DNA from: Eustoma russellianum
Lineage: Eukaryota; Streptophyta; Magnoliopsida; Gentianales; Gentianaceae
Direction: 5' to 3'
DNA: 64,000 nucleotides
NCBI GenBank assembly: GCA_036186865.1
Contig: AP025056.1
Coordinates: 34,115,515-34,179,514, forward strand
Translations under genes and position numbers: made by a program
In this document: positions 44,375 through 55,417 of the stretch, one piece after another
How positions within the stretch are numbered: the stretch's first letter is position 1
How the letters are laid out: each line of letters starts with the position of its first letter
The notes under the pieces: model-generated
What the model was told of the DNA's origin: nothing
Database searches by the model: none
What the model saw: the letters and a program-made list of their open reading frames with translations, nothing else

Positions 44375-45080
44375 CTTATGGTTCATAAGGAGATTCATCT
44401 AGACTGTGAACAGTTTCGTGCCTACCTGACGTACACTTTATGGTTCATAACAAAATTAGTGCCCGACAAGATTCGCGCTTAGCCGATCTCTGTCTTATGA
44501 CTCATGAAAGGACTTGGGACATGCACTTTCCCGTCTACCTTGACTTTTCTCTTGTGGCTCATAAGATTAAGGATACGATACATTTCGTACCTAACAACAG
44601 TAAAGGTTTACCTCGGTCTTACGGCTTATCAGGGGTCCACCCTGGCGCAATCATCCGCCTTAGGGGGAACCTCGGCTTTAAGGCTTATTAGGGGTTCACT
44701 TTGATTCTTTAGTCCTCTGCCTTATGGTTTTAAGGGGGAAACACATTAGCCGTTACAAGAAAAACCTGGGCCTTAAGACCTAACTGGTCACCTCTGTTCT
44801 CTGTCTTATGGTTTTAAGGGAACCCCGGACGCGACAGGTTTCGCACTTCCGGAAAAATGTCTTAAGTGGTCACATTTATCCTCCGCTTTATGGTTTTAAG
44901 GGGACCTCGAATGCAATAGGTTTCACGTCCCCAAAAGGATGACCTAAGTGGTCACCCCATAAAAATGACCTAAGTGGTCATTTCAGTCTTCTACCTTATG
45001 GTGTTAAAGGGACCTAGTTTTGCAAAATAACCTAAAGGGTCATCTCTGACCTTTGCCTTATGGTTTTAAGGGGATCCACA
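44375..45080 (+). repeat. Degenerate array of stem-loop motifs (CTTATGGTTCATAAG type)
   Basis: About eleven copies of a hairpin motif spaced 50-110 bp. Examples: CTTATGGTTCATAAG (44375, perfect 6 bp arms), TTTATGGTTCATAA (44437), CTTATGACTCATGAAAG (44494), CTTGTGGCTCATAAG (44554), then CCTTATGGTTTTAAGGGG variants near 44720, 44807, 44882, 44993 and 45056. Between motifs, phrases such as GACCTAAGTGGTCA recur. The rest of the sequence differs between units. Confidence 0.7.
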
Positions 45081-45645
45081 ACGGCTGTTACCGGGGCAAC
45101 CTAGGCCTTGTACCTTCATTTCTGTCTCAACCTAATAAGGTTAGCTCAGCCTAATAATTCCTGAATTCGTCTCAGAAGACTGACTTTGAGCTCTAAAAAC
45201 TCAAAGACAAGACAACCGTAAAACAAAGACGTAACACGTTCTACTTATATTCAACATTAACTAAGTGGATTTATCTCGGCTGGCCTAGAGTAATCTCTTT
45301 ACTTTAAATATTTCTCAGCCGATCTCTTATTCATAAGCTAGCTCAGCCTAGCAGGATGATAGGTTTATTCTAACTCATGTCTTTGTGCTTAGCGCATTTT
45401 TTGTCAATCTTTATATACAATATGAACGGGTTACTAAGTGCAGAGCACATTTATAACCTCGACAATGCCGAGATTAATGACTTGTGATTTTAAGAGTACT
45501 ACTTAGAGAAAGGTTATTAGAACAAGAGCAGGAAACACTTTTTCGATAAAAAGCTGAAGCACAAAAATTGCCAAGAGCCGAAGAGCTGGGATTTTCCATT
45601 AAAAATAAAGTCGGAAAATACAAAGTTTCCTATCAGATATTTAGT

Positions 45646-46302
45646 CTACTGAGAGCTCCCTAAGATCAGCTCCCCCTTGAATTGATCTAGCTGCTGCTTG
45701 AATTCTTCGAAAGCGACAGAATTGTAAAGCTCTGCTATCTGTGGGTGCTGCTTGTCCAGGGTAAGGACAATCTCTGAGCAGACGTCAATTACCTTCGTCT
45801 GCCTGGCCTTCATCACTGAATTTTGCATAATCAGAAGGTTGTCTATAAAGAGCTCGGACTGCTTGAATCTTGCAATTGCTTCTACTTGAGCTCTTGTGAG
45901 ACAATCTTCGAATTGCAGAATTAGGGCATCCTTATCCCTCTTTTCTACCACTAACTCATGCTGCAAAAACTCCACCCATGAACGAGCCTGAGTAGAGGTC
46001 AGCTCCAAATCTGCAACCTTGTTCGTCAGCTCGTCCACTTGTGAATTAGCGGTAGCTAGTCGAGTGTCAGACTCTTCCTTTCCTTCTCTAGGCGTGGAGT
46101 TCTCAGAATTCAGTGTGGAATTTTCAGACCACAGTGTTGTGACTTCAACTTCGAGCTCCGCCAGCCTAGACTTCAAGGGATTCACCTCTTGAGTCAACCC
46201 ATCATAAAGCCTTTGGACCTCAGTATGCTTCTGACTCTCGCTAACTGCAATCTTCCGCAGCTCTTCAGCCCTTACAAGATAATTAAGCTCTTGGGCTTGG
46301 AT
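45646..46302 (-). pseudogene. Antisense gene of Tat-like element, exon 4 (coiled coil)
   Basis: Acceptor TTGTGCAG|ATC; 657 bp to a TAG. Encodes a long, charged, heptad-rich segment: AELEVEVTTLWSENSTLNSEN, then VDELTNKVADLEL and AFEEFKQQLDQF near the end. Predicted alpha-helical coiled coil, suggesting self-association. It is in frame with exon 3 (phase 0) and has no internal stop. Confidence 0.8.
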
Positions 46303-46370
46303 CTGCACAATTTATACCAAGTTAGCCAATACATGATAGTTGCCAACCCTGAGAAAGTAAAGATATTTAC

Positions 46371-46726
46371 CAGAGCTAAGTTGCTTTGATAACTTCGGTG
46401 CATCTTCTTACAGTCCATGCACTCAAATCTCTTTCAGTCATTTGGAAGGACTGAGACCTTAATCATCTTCCTTGCCACCTTAGGATCCAGAGCAGTTTCA
46501 TAATTGTAGAAATCTACAAATCTTCGGGTCAACCGGGGTGCTCCAGTAGACGAGGTCCCAGCTTCAAGAGCCTTATCTTTGGCTCCTTGTTGGCTTGACA
46601 TGTTGGCACCCCCACCTGCTTCAGATGCTACTTCAGTTCTAGTACCAGTGGGGGCAGAGCTTGAGGTCTGGCAACAGGTTCCTCCTAGATCGGCCTGGAC
46701 TGGAGCGGAAGGAACATAAGGTGTTG
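46371..46726 (-). pseudogene. Antisense gene of Tat-like element, exon 3
   Basis: Acceptor GAACTTTCAG|CAACA; donor CTCTG|GTAAAT. 356 bp, phase 1 in and phase 0 out. Encodes a low-complexity Ala/Ser/Gly-rich stretch, then RRFVDFYNYETALDPKVARKM. A TGA at 46436-46434 interrupts it, in a context (LPND*KRFECMDC) where a Trp would fit. Confidence 0.75.
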
Positions 46727-46804
46727 CTGAAAGTTCAAAACAAAGTGACCACGTAGAAGAAAAATGTACAGGATGAATTCAGCCTTGCATAATAAAAAAA
46801 GTAC

Positions 46805-46939
46805 CTGGTTCAGCCTCCATTGGATGGTCCAGGTCAGCAGGATCAATCCCAGAAACTGGAACCGGATCTGTCGAAGGCTGACATCCCTGTTTTATGGCTA
46901 TCTTCCTAGAAGCCAATGCCTTCATCTGAGCTTCATATC
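46805..46939 (-). pseudogene. Antisense gene of Tat-like element, exon 2
   Basis: Acceptor GCACTACAG|GATATG; donor GAACCAG|GTAC. 135 bp, phase 1 on both sides, open throughout: YEAQMKALASRKIAIKQG and a Pro/Asp-rich end. Too short for a plain ORF search. Confidence 0.75.
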
Positions 46940-47038
46940 CTGTAGTGCTGGATGTCATTGCTCATGTAGTTTCCCTATCCGAAGTGTCAGAATTCGACAA
47001 AGAAGAACAAAGGAGGAAAAAATGACCAAAACACCTAC

Positions 47039-47954
47039 CTTCAACGACCTCTAAATTCGCCTGGCCGAGTGCTTGGAAACAAAGACCATACACTAAATGG
47101 TCCAGGTCGGCAGCCTTCAGAACCGACTTGTCCACTTTCTGCCAGTCAATAGCTGCTTGCAAGCTCAAAAGTCTGGATGCTTTATTGCATAATTCCCTGC
47201 TTGGCCTCAGATTATTGGCCTTGCCAACCTTCCAGACTTTAGACTCAGGCAGACCTACTCTCTTGACAAAGAAAAAAACAACCTTTCCAATTCTTGGTAA
47301 AGATTGGAATGTTGGTCGCAAGACTATATTCTTTATTTGTGAATCTCTTATTAAAATAAAACCAACTCTCAACAGATTGACAAAAGAACATACTCGCAAC
47401 GTCCCAAGGTCGAATTTTGCTCCAACTACTCTCAGATAGAGAAGAAAGCAGATGAAAACCTTCAGACCATTGGGCATGATATGATGCAACCTAAGTTTAT
47501 AAAACTGAAGAATTTGATAGAGGGGCTCAGGAACAGGAAGAAGAAAACCAGACATAAATTACTCTTCATAAACTGCCTCATACCCCAGAGGGGGATCATA
47601 AGCAGATTGAGCGGGAAGAATGGGGCTAAATAAGTCACTGTTTATCCTATAAACTTTACACAAACGTGAAAGTTCAGCAGCATTCAAAGTACACGTTGAA
47701 CCTTGCACTAGGCAGAAGTAGGACCCCTGTAAAAAGGAACCAGAAGGTGGCTCTGTCACCACCGGAGCTACCCCACTATCTAACCTATCAGAAGGGGCAG
47801 CGGCTAAATGCAATCTTCGTAAAGGGCGGTTGTCCTCACTGGAGATCGTCCTCTCTGACAAGGGCGATGCACCACCATCCCTCCCAAAACCCACAGAAAA
47901 TGAAGCTGCCTCCGAGATATTCTGAGAATCAGCAGAAGAAGAAAGAATTGCCAT
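47039..47954 (-). pseudogene. Antisense gene of Tat-like element, exon 1 (putative plant transposon domain, PF04195-like)
   Basis: Begins with the ATG at 47954 (MAILSSSADSQNIS) and runs to the donor GAAG|GTAGGT at 47039. After about 115 residues of Ser-rich leader it holds YEAVYEE, an in-frame TAA (47558-47556), then FMSGFLLPVPEPLYQILQFYK, LRLHHIMPNGLKVFICFLLYL and VFFFVKRVGLPESKVWK. This looks like the domain called putative gypsy-type transposon (PF04195), known in plant LTR elements on the strand opposite gag-pol. With exons 2-4 it forms a single frame of about 690 codons with phases 1, 1, 0 and only two nonsense changes (47556, 46434). The function of the family is unknown. Promoter expected between 47955 and 48290. 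Confidence 0.78.
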
Positions 47955-48279
47955 GGTAACGAGAAGGAAAACTTACGAGAGAACGGAAGACTGACAAGGA
48001 CAGGGTCATCGGAGAAGAAGGGAAAAATATTTGATGGAAGCGAAAACGGACGATGAAAAAACTGTTTGAAAAGATAAGTTCTTTAAAGAAAAATTTGAAT
48101 TGACACAACGCTTCGAATTCTCCGCCAAAAGAGTAATGATTGCCGCTTCGCTGTCTACACCAGCATTAAATGCTTATGACAGTCCAAGTAAAAACAGACA
48201 CGTCAGTAACACATCAGAGCAGAGCATTAAAATCTCAGAGCAGATTAGCCTACCCTTGTTGGTCTGCTCGACTAAACTA

Positions 48280-48293
48280 ATCTGGGGGCAAAG
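48280..48293 (+). other. Tat-like element polypurine tract
   Basis: TCTGGGGGCAAAG directly before the 3' LTR. Confidence 0.8.
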
Positions 48294-49304
48294 TGATAAA
48301 CTCAGAACTCAGCTACTGAATACGACAAAGGGCATCCTCGTTAGTCACCAACAGTCAACGTAAGTCTAGCACATCCAATTGAAGCCCTACTTCGTCAGGT
48401 CTGCCCAGAGGATACATCCCCCAGAAGGCCTTGACCAGTCAACCTCGGCCAACCCAGTCTCATCTGGAAAGTCCTGAGATAGAATCTCAAGGCCAAAATC
48501 CACAAGGAGTTAAGCTCATCACTATCTTCAAATTTGCTCGGCCAAAGGGCAGAGATCACGATCAGTGCAGCCCACACCCAGGTCAATTCAGAGATCAGAC
48601 TATAGGACCTCCGGATGGGTTAGCCAGTCTGGTTAGCTCGGAAGAACATTTTGGGCTCACTTCAAGCAGGTTACCCTGACTTCATTTCTCTAGAAGAACT
48701 GCTCAAGTGGCATCTCAGCTCGGCCGCAGCATGCTTAGGCAGACTCCTACCACTCAACAATCTTGGCCTCCCGACCCAACGCGTGGCAACACTTGGTCTC
48801 TATGTAGTCTAGGACTACCAGCAATGCAGTTATTTATCTCCACATGTCAATCATGTAGAGGAGAATGGTTAACACCGCAGCCACCTGTCCCCGTGTGGCA
48901 ACCATGCAAACAAGAGCTGCCACCAGGGCAGCCAGGTGTCGTCACCATCTTTCCCATGGCCATGCAACCTTCACCTTCAACAGCTATAAAGGGGTGCTTC
49001 CACATCTGCAGCCAACCAGTTCCAATTGAAGTCCACCTCTAAGCTCATAAGCTCATTCACTCAAAACAGCCACCCTCTCAAAAAGAGAACCCTTAACAGG
49101 TTGATTCTACCTCTATTTCCAATATTCTCACAAACGAATATGCCCATAACTGACTTGAGCGTCGGAGGATTTTCTCTGGGACATTAACCCTGGGTCTCTA
49201 ACGTTGTCTTTCCCTCTTAGGTTGCAGAAACGGACCTTGACGAGGCTCTACGATATACCATAAGGATCACCTCTGATCCACCTGGTAAGGATCCGACCTC
49301 ATCA
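48294..49304 (+). repeat. Tat-like element 3' LTR
   Basis: 1011 bp, pairs with 41943-42954. Followed by the GTAGT target duplicate. Confidence 0.9.
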
Positions 49305-49625
49305 GTAGTGGTTGACTGGACTGTTTAACGCTTTTTAGTGGTTAAATTTAGTTGACTTTTTGGATGTCAACAACGTGTTTTGGTGTATCATAATTTTAGG
49401 AATGATATATTGATGTTTTATTTATTTATGCCCTACTTTTAGTGTAGCACATTAAATTGTGTTTTTTTAGTTTGTTCTTAATGTATTTGTTGACGACACC
49501 TTTTTGCGCTTTTTTAGTGGCTAAAGTTACTTGACCTTTTTGACATAGATATAGTTTTTCGATGTATCACAATACTAAAACTGATATACTGATTTTTTTC
49601 GTTTATTTACATCGTAATGCAGTGT
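49305..49625. repeat. Degenerate tandem repeat, about 180-190 bp unit
   Basis: Two copies of GCTTTTTAGTGG.TAAA.TTA.TTGAC.TTTT ... GTATCA.AAT ... GATATA.TGAT.TTT begin near 49327 and 49508. The unit's start is split by the Tat-like element: the part before its insertion lies at about 41915-41942. Confidence 0.65.
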
Positions 49626-50016
49626 AGACTACACCGTATAATACGGTGTTGAAAACACTGTAAATAAAGTGATTACCTTATGAACCAAGGTTACAAACTA
49701 GCAAACGTGGAAGATTCATTGGTCCGCTGCTGAAAGAATTTGACGACAGCGTAATGACGTGTCAATGATGCTGTAATTACGATATTTGTGCCATAGCGAT
49801 TACTAATAAATAAAGTTACATATTGTATGTGAGAAAAAGGAAATGTATATATATATATACACACACATATGTGTGTGTGTGTATATATGTATATGTATAT
49901 GTATATGTGTGTATGTATTTATGTAAGTATATGTTTAATTTAAAAAATAAAAGGCTAAGAAATACTTTTTTGTGAGGATCTTAAAGGGAAGATCATGGTA
50001 TCAGTTTTGTTCTCGG
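49626..50016. other. Intergenic AT-rich sequence with microsatellite
   Basis: No ORF. A compound (TA)n(CA)n(TG)n(TATG)n microsatellite lies at 49845-49915. Confidence 0.7.
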
Positions 50017-50108
50017 TTGACTTTATAGTCTTCTATTTTTCCCTAAAAGGATCGATTGTATTAATAACTGATTCAAAATTACACCGGCAAAAACTATCCG
50101 CGTAGTAG

Positions 50109-53100
50109 TCACATATTATTTACATCAAAACTAGCGTCCTCAATCCCTGAGGCTAAAAGGACTAACTTTGTACGTTTCAAGATATGTGACGCAAAAAGCC
50201 AAGGTGGCAGCCTCTTTCGTTCTCGGCAGTGCGTAACATCATTCCAACTCCTCCAAATACTACATACAGCCTCTCGGAAAATATAGTTCCACCGTGTACG
50301 GCCCAGTTTATGCCCCACAGTACAATCCAGGTTCATATCCACCCACATCTTAGTCGACGGGCAATCAAAAAAATCCTGCCATCTGTTCGGATGCAGGAGC
50401 TTCCGCCAAACATCATTGGACCAAGGGCAATCCCTAACCTCGTGTAGATCCCCACAGTTAGGAAGACGGCATAGCACACAACTGCTATCTTGTGATATTC
50501 CCCTCTATCTTAAAAAAGCAACTGTCGGAAGAACCCCATGTCTAAGTCTCCACAACGTAAGATTGAACCTCCCTGGACCCTTGAGCTTCCATATCCGATG
50601 CCATGCCTGAGCAGCTCTATCCTCTGAAGCCGCGGTCATCAAATCGTAAGCGCTCGACACGCTAAACTTCCCAGAACTGTTAGGAAGCCAACGATGTCTT
50701 AAACCACCCTCATCAGTCCCATCCGACTGGACTCCCCTACTAAAAAACGGAATGCATTTCCGTATACTGCGCCAAACAAAAGAAGTGTTTTGCTTACCAA
50801 AGTCGTCAAAAGGTGATCCGTACTTGGCTCTCAAGATTTTCGCCCATAAGAAGTTCTCCCCAGAAATTAACGCCCAGCAGAGTTTCATTAGCAAGGCCAG
50901 GTTCATCGCCTCCAACCGTCTTATGCCAAGACCGCCCGCATCCTTGGGCTTGCAAATGGTATCCCAAGACACCGAGTGCAAATGTCTCGCACCATCATAC
51001 TCATTCCAGAAAAAACAACTGGTAATGCGCTCCATTTGTGCCAAAGTACTAGAAGAAATTTTGGTCGTCTGCATTGCATATGATGGTAATGCAGACAAAA
51101 CCGATTTAATGAGCATCATTCTCGAGGCCTGCGATAACATACGTGCTTTCCACTTTGCCAATTTGGATCTCACATTTTCAACCAGAAAATTGTAGGTGTG
51201 GGTGGTCACCCTACGGTGCAAAAAGGGCATCCCCAAATAACAGCCCAGATCACCAGTAGTTTTCATATTAAGAGATCGCTTAAGTGCCTCAACAACGTCG
51301 CTTGACGTGTTTTTGGAAACAAAGAACTGTGATTTTTTAAAGCTAATCACCTGACCTGAGACTGCACAGAAATTAGAAAGGATACTTTCCATAGTCCGAG
51401 CTTGTTTCTCCGATGCTTCCCCGAACAGAATAAGATCATCAGCAAAAATATATGTGACACCTTAGGCCCCCCTCGAGCATTCAGAATAGGNNNNNNNNNN
51501 CACCTTAGGCCCCCCTCGAGCATTCAGAATAGGGGTCCAAATACGCCTTTGTACCGCCTCGTGAATCTCCCTACTCAAAACATCCATACATAATAAAAAC
51601 AGATAAGGTGCTAATGGGTCGCCCTGTCTAATGCCGTGAGTGGGCTGAAAACCAGCAAGTCGTTCCCCATTCCAAATTATCGATAAGGACACAGACCTTA
51701 CCGTGAACATAATTAGCGCAACCATATCCGTAGAGAAGCCGATTGCCCCAAGAATCCTCTCAAGAAATTGCCAATCGACACGATCATACGCTTTCTCAAG
51801 GTCGATCTTAACCACCATAGATCCCTTCCTCCCGGTTTTATTTCGGATAGTGTGAAGGACTTCCTGTGCGATAATAATATTCTCAGCAGTATTTCTTCCG
51901 GGTGTAAATGCCGATTGTTCCGGGGAAATCAGATTGGGTATTACGAGCTTCAATCGGTTGGCCACAATCTTGGAAATAATTTTGGTCAAGACATTAGCCA
52001 GGGCGATTGGTCGAAATTGGCTAATGTCTTCCGGATGTGCAATCTTCGGGATCAGCACAACAAGCGTCTCATTCATAGATGGTGGAAAATTCTTCGTTCT
52101 GAAGGTCTCCAACACGAAATTGATAACAGAGTTCTTACAAACATCCCAATTCTGTTGAAAAAATCCCAGTGTAAATCCATCCGGCCCGGGGGTCTTGTCA
52201 GGTCCCATTTGAAACAGCGCAATCTCAATTTCCTTGGTGGACACCGGACGATTGAGAAAATTCCGTTCGGAATGTGAAAGTTCCGGAAACGAAAACTCCT
52301 GAGTTGGACGCATCATAGATACTTGTTCACAAAACAAATTCTGGAAATAAGATCTCACCCCTTTTTAAGTGATTCAGGTTCCTCAATCCAGATGGCCGAA
52401 CCACATTTCAGAGCTAACACCCGTTTATTTCGCCGACGACTCGTGACCATATTATGGAAAAACTGGGTATTCTGTTCACCTTCCCCAGCCAATCCAACCT
52501 TGCTTTCTCTTTCCAAAATTGTTCATCTGCCGCCGCCAACACATGAAACTCATTTATTAGACTGTCCTCCAGTTTAGAAAGGAAACGGGAAGGACGCGTG
52601 GACAACGCCTGTTGAATGCCACGCAGCCTCGCAATACACCTTTTCTTTTGAGAAATAATGCTGCCAAAATTTTCGCTCCTCCAGCGCTGTACGCGGGCCG
52701 TAAAATTCATTAAGGTCGCCGTAATATTACCCGGAAACTCCACCCATTATTGCTTCACAAACTCTCTGAAGCTGTGGTGCCTCAACCATAAACTTTGTAT
52801 TCGGAATGGAGGGGACACCGTCCTGTGAAATGAAAGATTATCCAACGCTAACAAAATAGGGGAGTGATCAGAATGAACCCGAGGTAGATGTCGTACAAAG
52901 GCCCAAGGAAAGGTATTCAGCCACTGACTGTTGGCCCAACATTGATCCAACCTCTGTTGAATTCTGGACTGGCCTTGTTGAAAATTAGTCCATGTAAATT
53001 TAGGACCAACAAATGTCACCTCCGACAACTCGCACTTCTCAAACATTGTTCGCATGCGAGACGCCGCATACCCACGTAGTGGTCTGCCGCCATACTTATC

Positions 53101-53535
53101 CTCCGGATGGATGACCTAATTGAAATCACCAATCAAACACCAGGGGATCTTCACAATGTCATTCATTTTCTCAACATATTGGCAAAACATATCACAGATA
53201 GCTGTAACAGGGGAAGCATACACCGTGGATAAGAGCCACACACCCTCCGACGTAGTAATCCGAACACTTATCATTTGAGCAGTGTACCCCATGACCTTCA
53301 CACGCACCAAATCATCATCCCACAAACACCATAAGCCTCCTGCGAATCCCCGAGCCTCGACAGCCACAAACTGTGAGAATCCACAAGACTTAAGGATCCA
53401 TCCGGCATCACAACTTTGCATCCTAGTCTCGCACAAGAATAAAAATTCTGGTCTATTATCTTTGATCAATTCGCGCAACCCATTTCGGAAATTAGGTGAC
53501 GCTGCCCCTCGGCAATTCCATGCCATGACCTTCAT
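50109..53535 (-). pseudogene. LINE F ORF2: endonuclease, reverse transcriptase, zf-RVT (few lesions)
   Basis: The ATG at 53535 opens MKVMAWNCRGAASPNFRNG. Endonuclease: CETRM, then IGDFN followed by a TAG (53116) where a Glu codon would fit; KFTWTN; VHSDHSPILLALD. A TAA is at 52747. RT (52358 on): DKTPGPDGFTLGFFQQNW, FRPIALANVLTKIISKIVANR, QSAFTPGRNTAENIIIAQEVL, KIDLEKAYDRVDW and GIRQGDPLAPYLFLL. The FADD box (51446-51435) sits 45 bp from a 10-N gap and out of frame by one base. The thumb and zf-RVT (51392-50505, 50477-50109) include FLRHG-type and CRLPNCGDLHEVRDCPWSN segments. A frameshift near 52430 precedes RT. Apart from these it is long and well preserved. Confidence 0.88.
51458..51533. 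other. 10-N assembly gap flanked by an identical 33 bp repeat
   Basis: Ns at 51491-51500. 51458-51490 and 51501-51533 are the same 33 bases (CACCTTAGGCCCCCCTCGAG...). The protein frame also repeats at this point. Best read as two contig ends that overlap but were not merged. Confidence 0.9.
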
Positions 53536-53545
53536 TAGATACCAA

Positions 53546-55327
53546 TCAAGAAATTAGCTGGGGGTCTCCATCCAAACCCACCATAGGATCACTCACACCA
53601 ACATTCGACATTTCCTCAACAACCCCCTTGGCCACGGCAGTAGAGTCTCGTGGACCCGAACCACCCATAATCACGTCCGTTATATCCGGGGGATGTTGTT
53701 TAATCGACACCGCCACCTCCTGTCTAAGCGATCGCTTGACGCTATTCTCTAATCTCGGCCACTCCTCCGCACTAGCCACCTCAAAGGGGACACTCCTATT
53801 AGGGCGTTGAGAAGCATTTGTAATGTCCCTGAGGGAACGAGAACCGAAAGACGCTCCCCTGCCGCGACTACTTGAGCCTCGGCCACGACCCCCACCTCCT
53901 CTAACAGACATTCTACCAGTTTCGTCCTCCACAAAATGGTCCCCAAAAGTATGAACTTCCCATGGTTTCTGATGTTTTGGAGTCATCTTAACCTTGCTCG
54001 TTTGTTTCACAGCCACTCCTTTTTTCTTCCTTGGTGCCTGGACCGCCTTCCCCCCCTTCGCTACTGATGCTTAAAAGGTAACTGGAGGACCGTTGTCCAC
54101 TATACTTCTCAGCTCTGCCTCCAACCCGTCCTCTTCAGGGCCATCCTCATTATCCTCATCCGGGCCACCAAGCACATCAAACCTATTTATTCCCGAATCA
54201 CCTTTCCCCCTCGCCGATTGGGCAACCTGGGTTTCGATTTCGTTTGGGACTGTCACTGCTTGAATTCTTCTATGCCTATTATTGGTGGCGATCATCCATG
54301 GACCAAATGGTGCGGACTTATCCATGCCTTTCGATCGAAGAGCAGTATCAGGTTTCTCAACAGGGTTGGTCATGCCCTGCCCATAGGAATCAGCCACATG
54401 ACCGTATAGCCCGCACTTAAAACAAATTTGGGGAAGACCTTCATACTCAATAGGAAAGACTCTGCCATTCACCTTGATACGAGATGCAAGAGTCTTCCTC
54501 AGATCTAACTCGACGCAAATCCTAGCATACTTCCCTCTCCCAACCAAATCAGTCGTATGATCAACCTTAACTGGTTTGCCCAGAAGACTCCCAACACGCA
54601 AAAGCATTTCTTCTTTGAAAAATTCTAGCGGAAGATCAGGAATACGAATCCATACTAAAGTATTCGTCACAGTGTTTCGGGTAGCAGAAAAAAACGGCTT
54701 CCATTTCATAACTGTGATATAACATCCTTGCACCATCCACGGACCACTTTCTAACGCATGAAGATATTGACTACATGAATAGAATCTAACAACATAATAA
54801 CTCTCAGGTAGGTCCATAATATCAATCCTACTCCCCAAGCCCCAAAGATCATACAAACGTTTTTCAAGGACCCGAAATGATACTTGTTTCCCCAAAACCT
54901 TCATAATGAGCGCCCGTTTCCAAGGTCTCCATAGCTCCCTGCACTCCTCAATCGAAATATCCAAAGCCATTTGCCCCACATCAATATCATCCGATCCAGA
55001 CAGGACCGCTTCATTATATTGTTCGAGCATCTCATCGATAGAGTCATCTTCCTCCTCATCGCCAGTGTAAATCCCGGTCTGCATATCTTTCGGCCGAAAC
55101 AAGTCAGCCCATCCTTCCGCTGCCGCCTCTGATTGGCCATCCTGAGACCCATCTTCTTCCATTAGATGGCGTTTCATCTTTTTTGTGCTTCTTCGCAGCA
55201 GATCTGCTTCCTCTGGGTTTAGTTCCTGTGGATTAGGGTCCATGCAGGTTGATTTTCGGCCAGTGTCCAGACTTGTCGGCAAAACTTCCGGTTTAGCGTG
55301 GTGACGGGCACACACAGTAGGGCACAC
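53546..55327 (-). pseudogene. LINE F ORF1: nucleic-acid-binding protein (one in-frame stop)
   Basis: Open for 418 codons from 55327, then a TAA at 54073-54071, then open in the same frame to 53546, about 594 codons in all. Acidic N-terminus; DUF4283-like core (ALIMKVLGKQVSFRVLEKRLY, WMVQGCYITVMKWKPFF, IPDLPLEFFKEEMLLRVGSLL, KYARICVELDLRKTLA); knuckle CFKCGLYGHVADSYGQ, where the last Cys of CCHC is Tyr-shifted. The C-terminus has an RGGGGRGRGSSSRGRG RNA-binding-type box. ORF2 starts 8 nt after the ORF1 TGA. The true start may be a later ATG, at MDPNPQELN. Confidence 0.85.
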
Positions 55328-55417
55328 TCAATCGCCCCTAGTTCTTTTTTGAGACATCGAGAGAGAGGCTTTTACATAAAAGAAACATCACTTGTGTAAA
55401 TTGACTTTATAGTCTTC

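Larger units (their letters stand above)
41943..49304 (+). mobile_element. Non-autonomous Tat/Ogre-like LTR retrotransposon with antisense gene
   Basis: 7.36 kb, LTRs of 1012 and 1011 bp (TGATAAA...CTCATCA), with perfect 5 bp target duplicates GTAGT at 41938-41942 and 49305-49309. Internal order: primer site, gag remnant (plus), a non-coding region with a stem-loop repeat array, a spliced minus-strand gene (47954-45646), then a purine tract. No protease, integrase, RT or RNase H was found, so it must rely on an autonomous partner. The antisense gene and repeat-bearing 3' part are typical of the plant Tat/Ogre branch of Ty3/gypsy; the lineage call is inference. Confidence 0.88.
50034..55400 (-). 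mobile_element. LINE F, full-length
   Basis: 5.37 kb minus-strand LINE framed by a perfect 17 bp target duplication TTGACTTTATAGTCTTC (50017-50033 and 55401-55417). Short A-rich tail at 50034-50042. Two ORFs; ORF2 ends after zf-RVT with no RNase H, so it is a different subfamily from B and G. The perfect duplication and long frames make it the youngest LINE here. Confidence 0.93.

Noticed and set aside
44375..45080. CRISPR-like array
   Set aside because: Repeats are degenerate, palindromic and unevenly spaced, inside a plant LTR element.
49845..49935. Alternating TA/CA/TG tract as regulatory Z-DNA
   Set aside because: An ordinary compound microsatellite; no promoter context.
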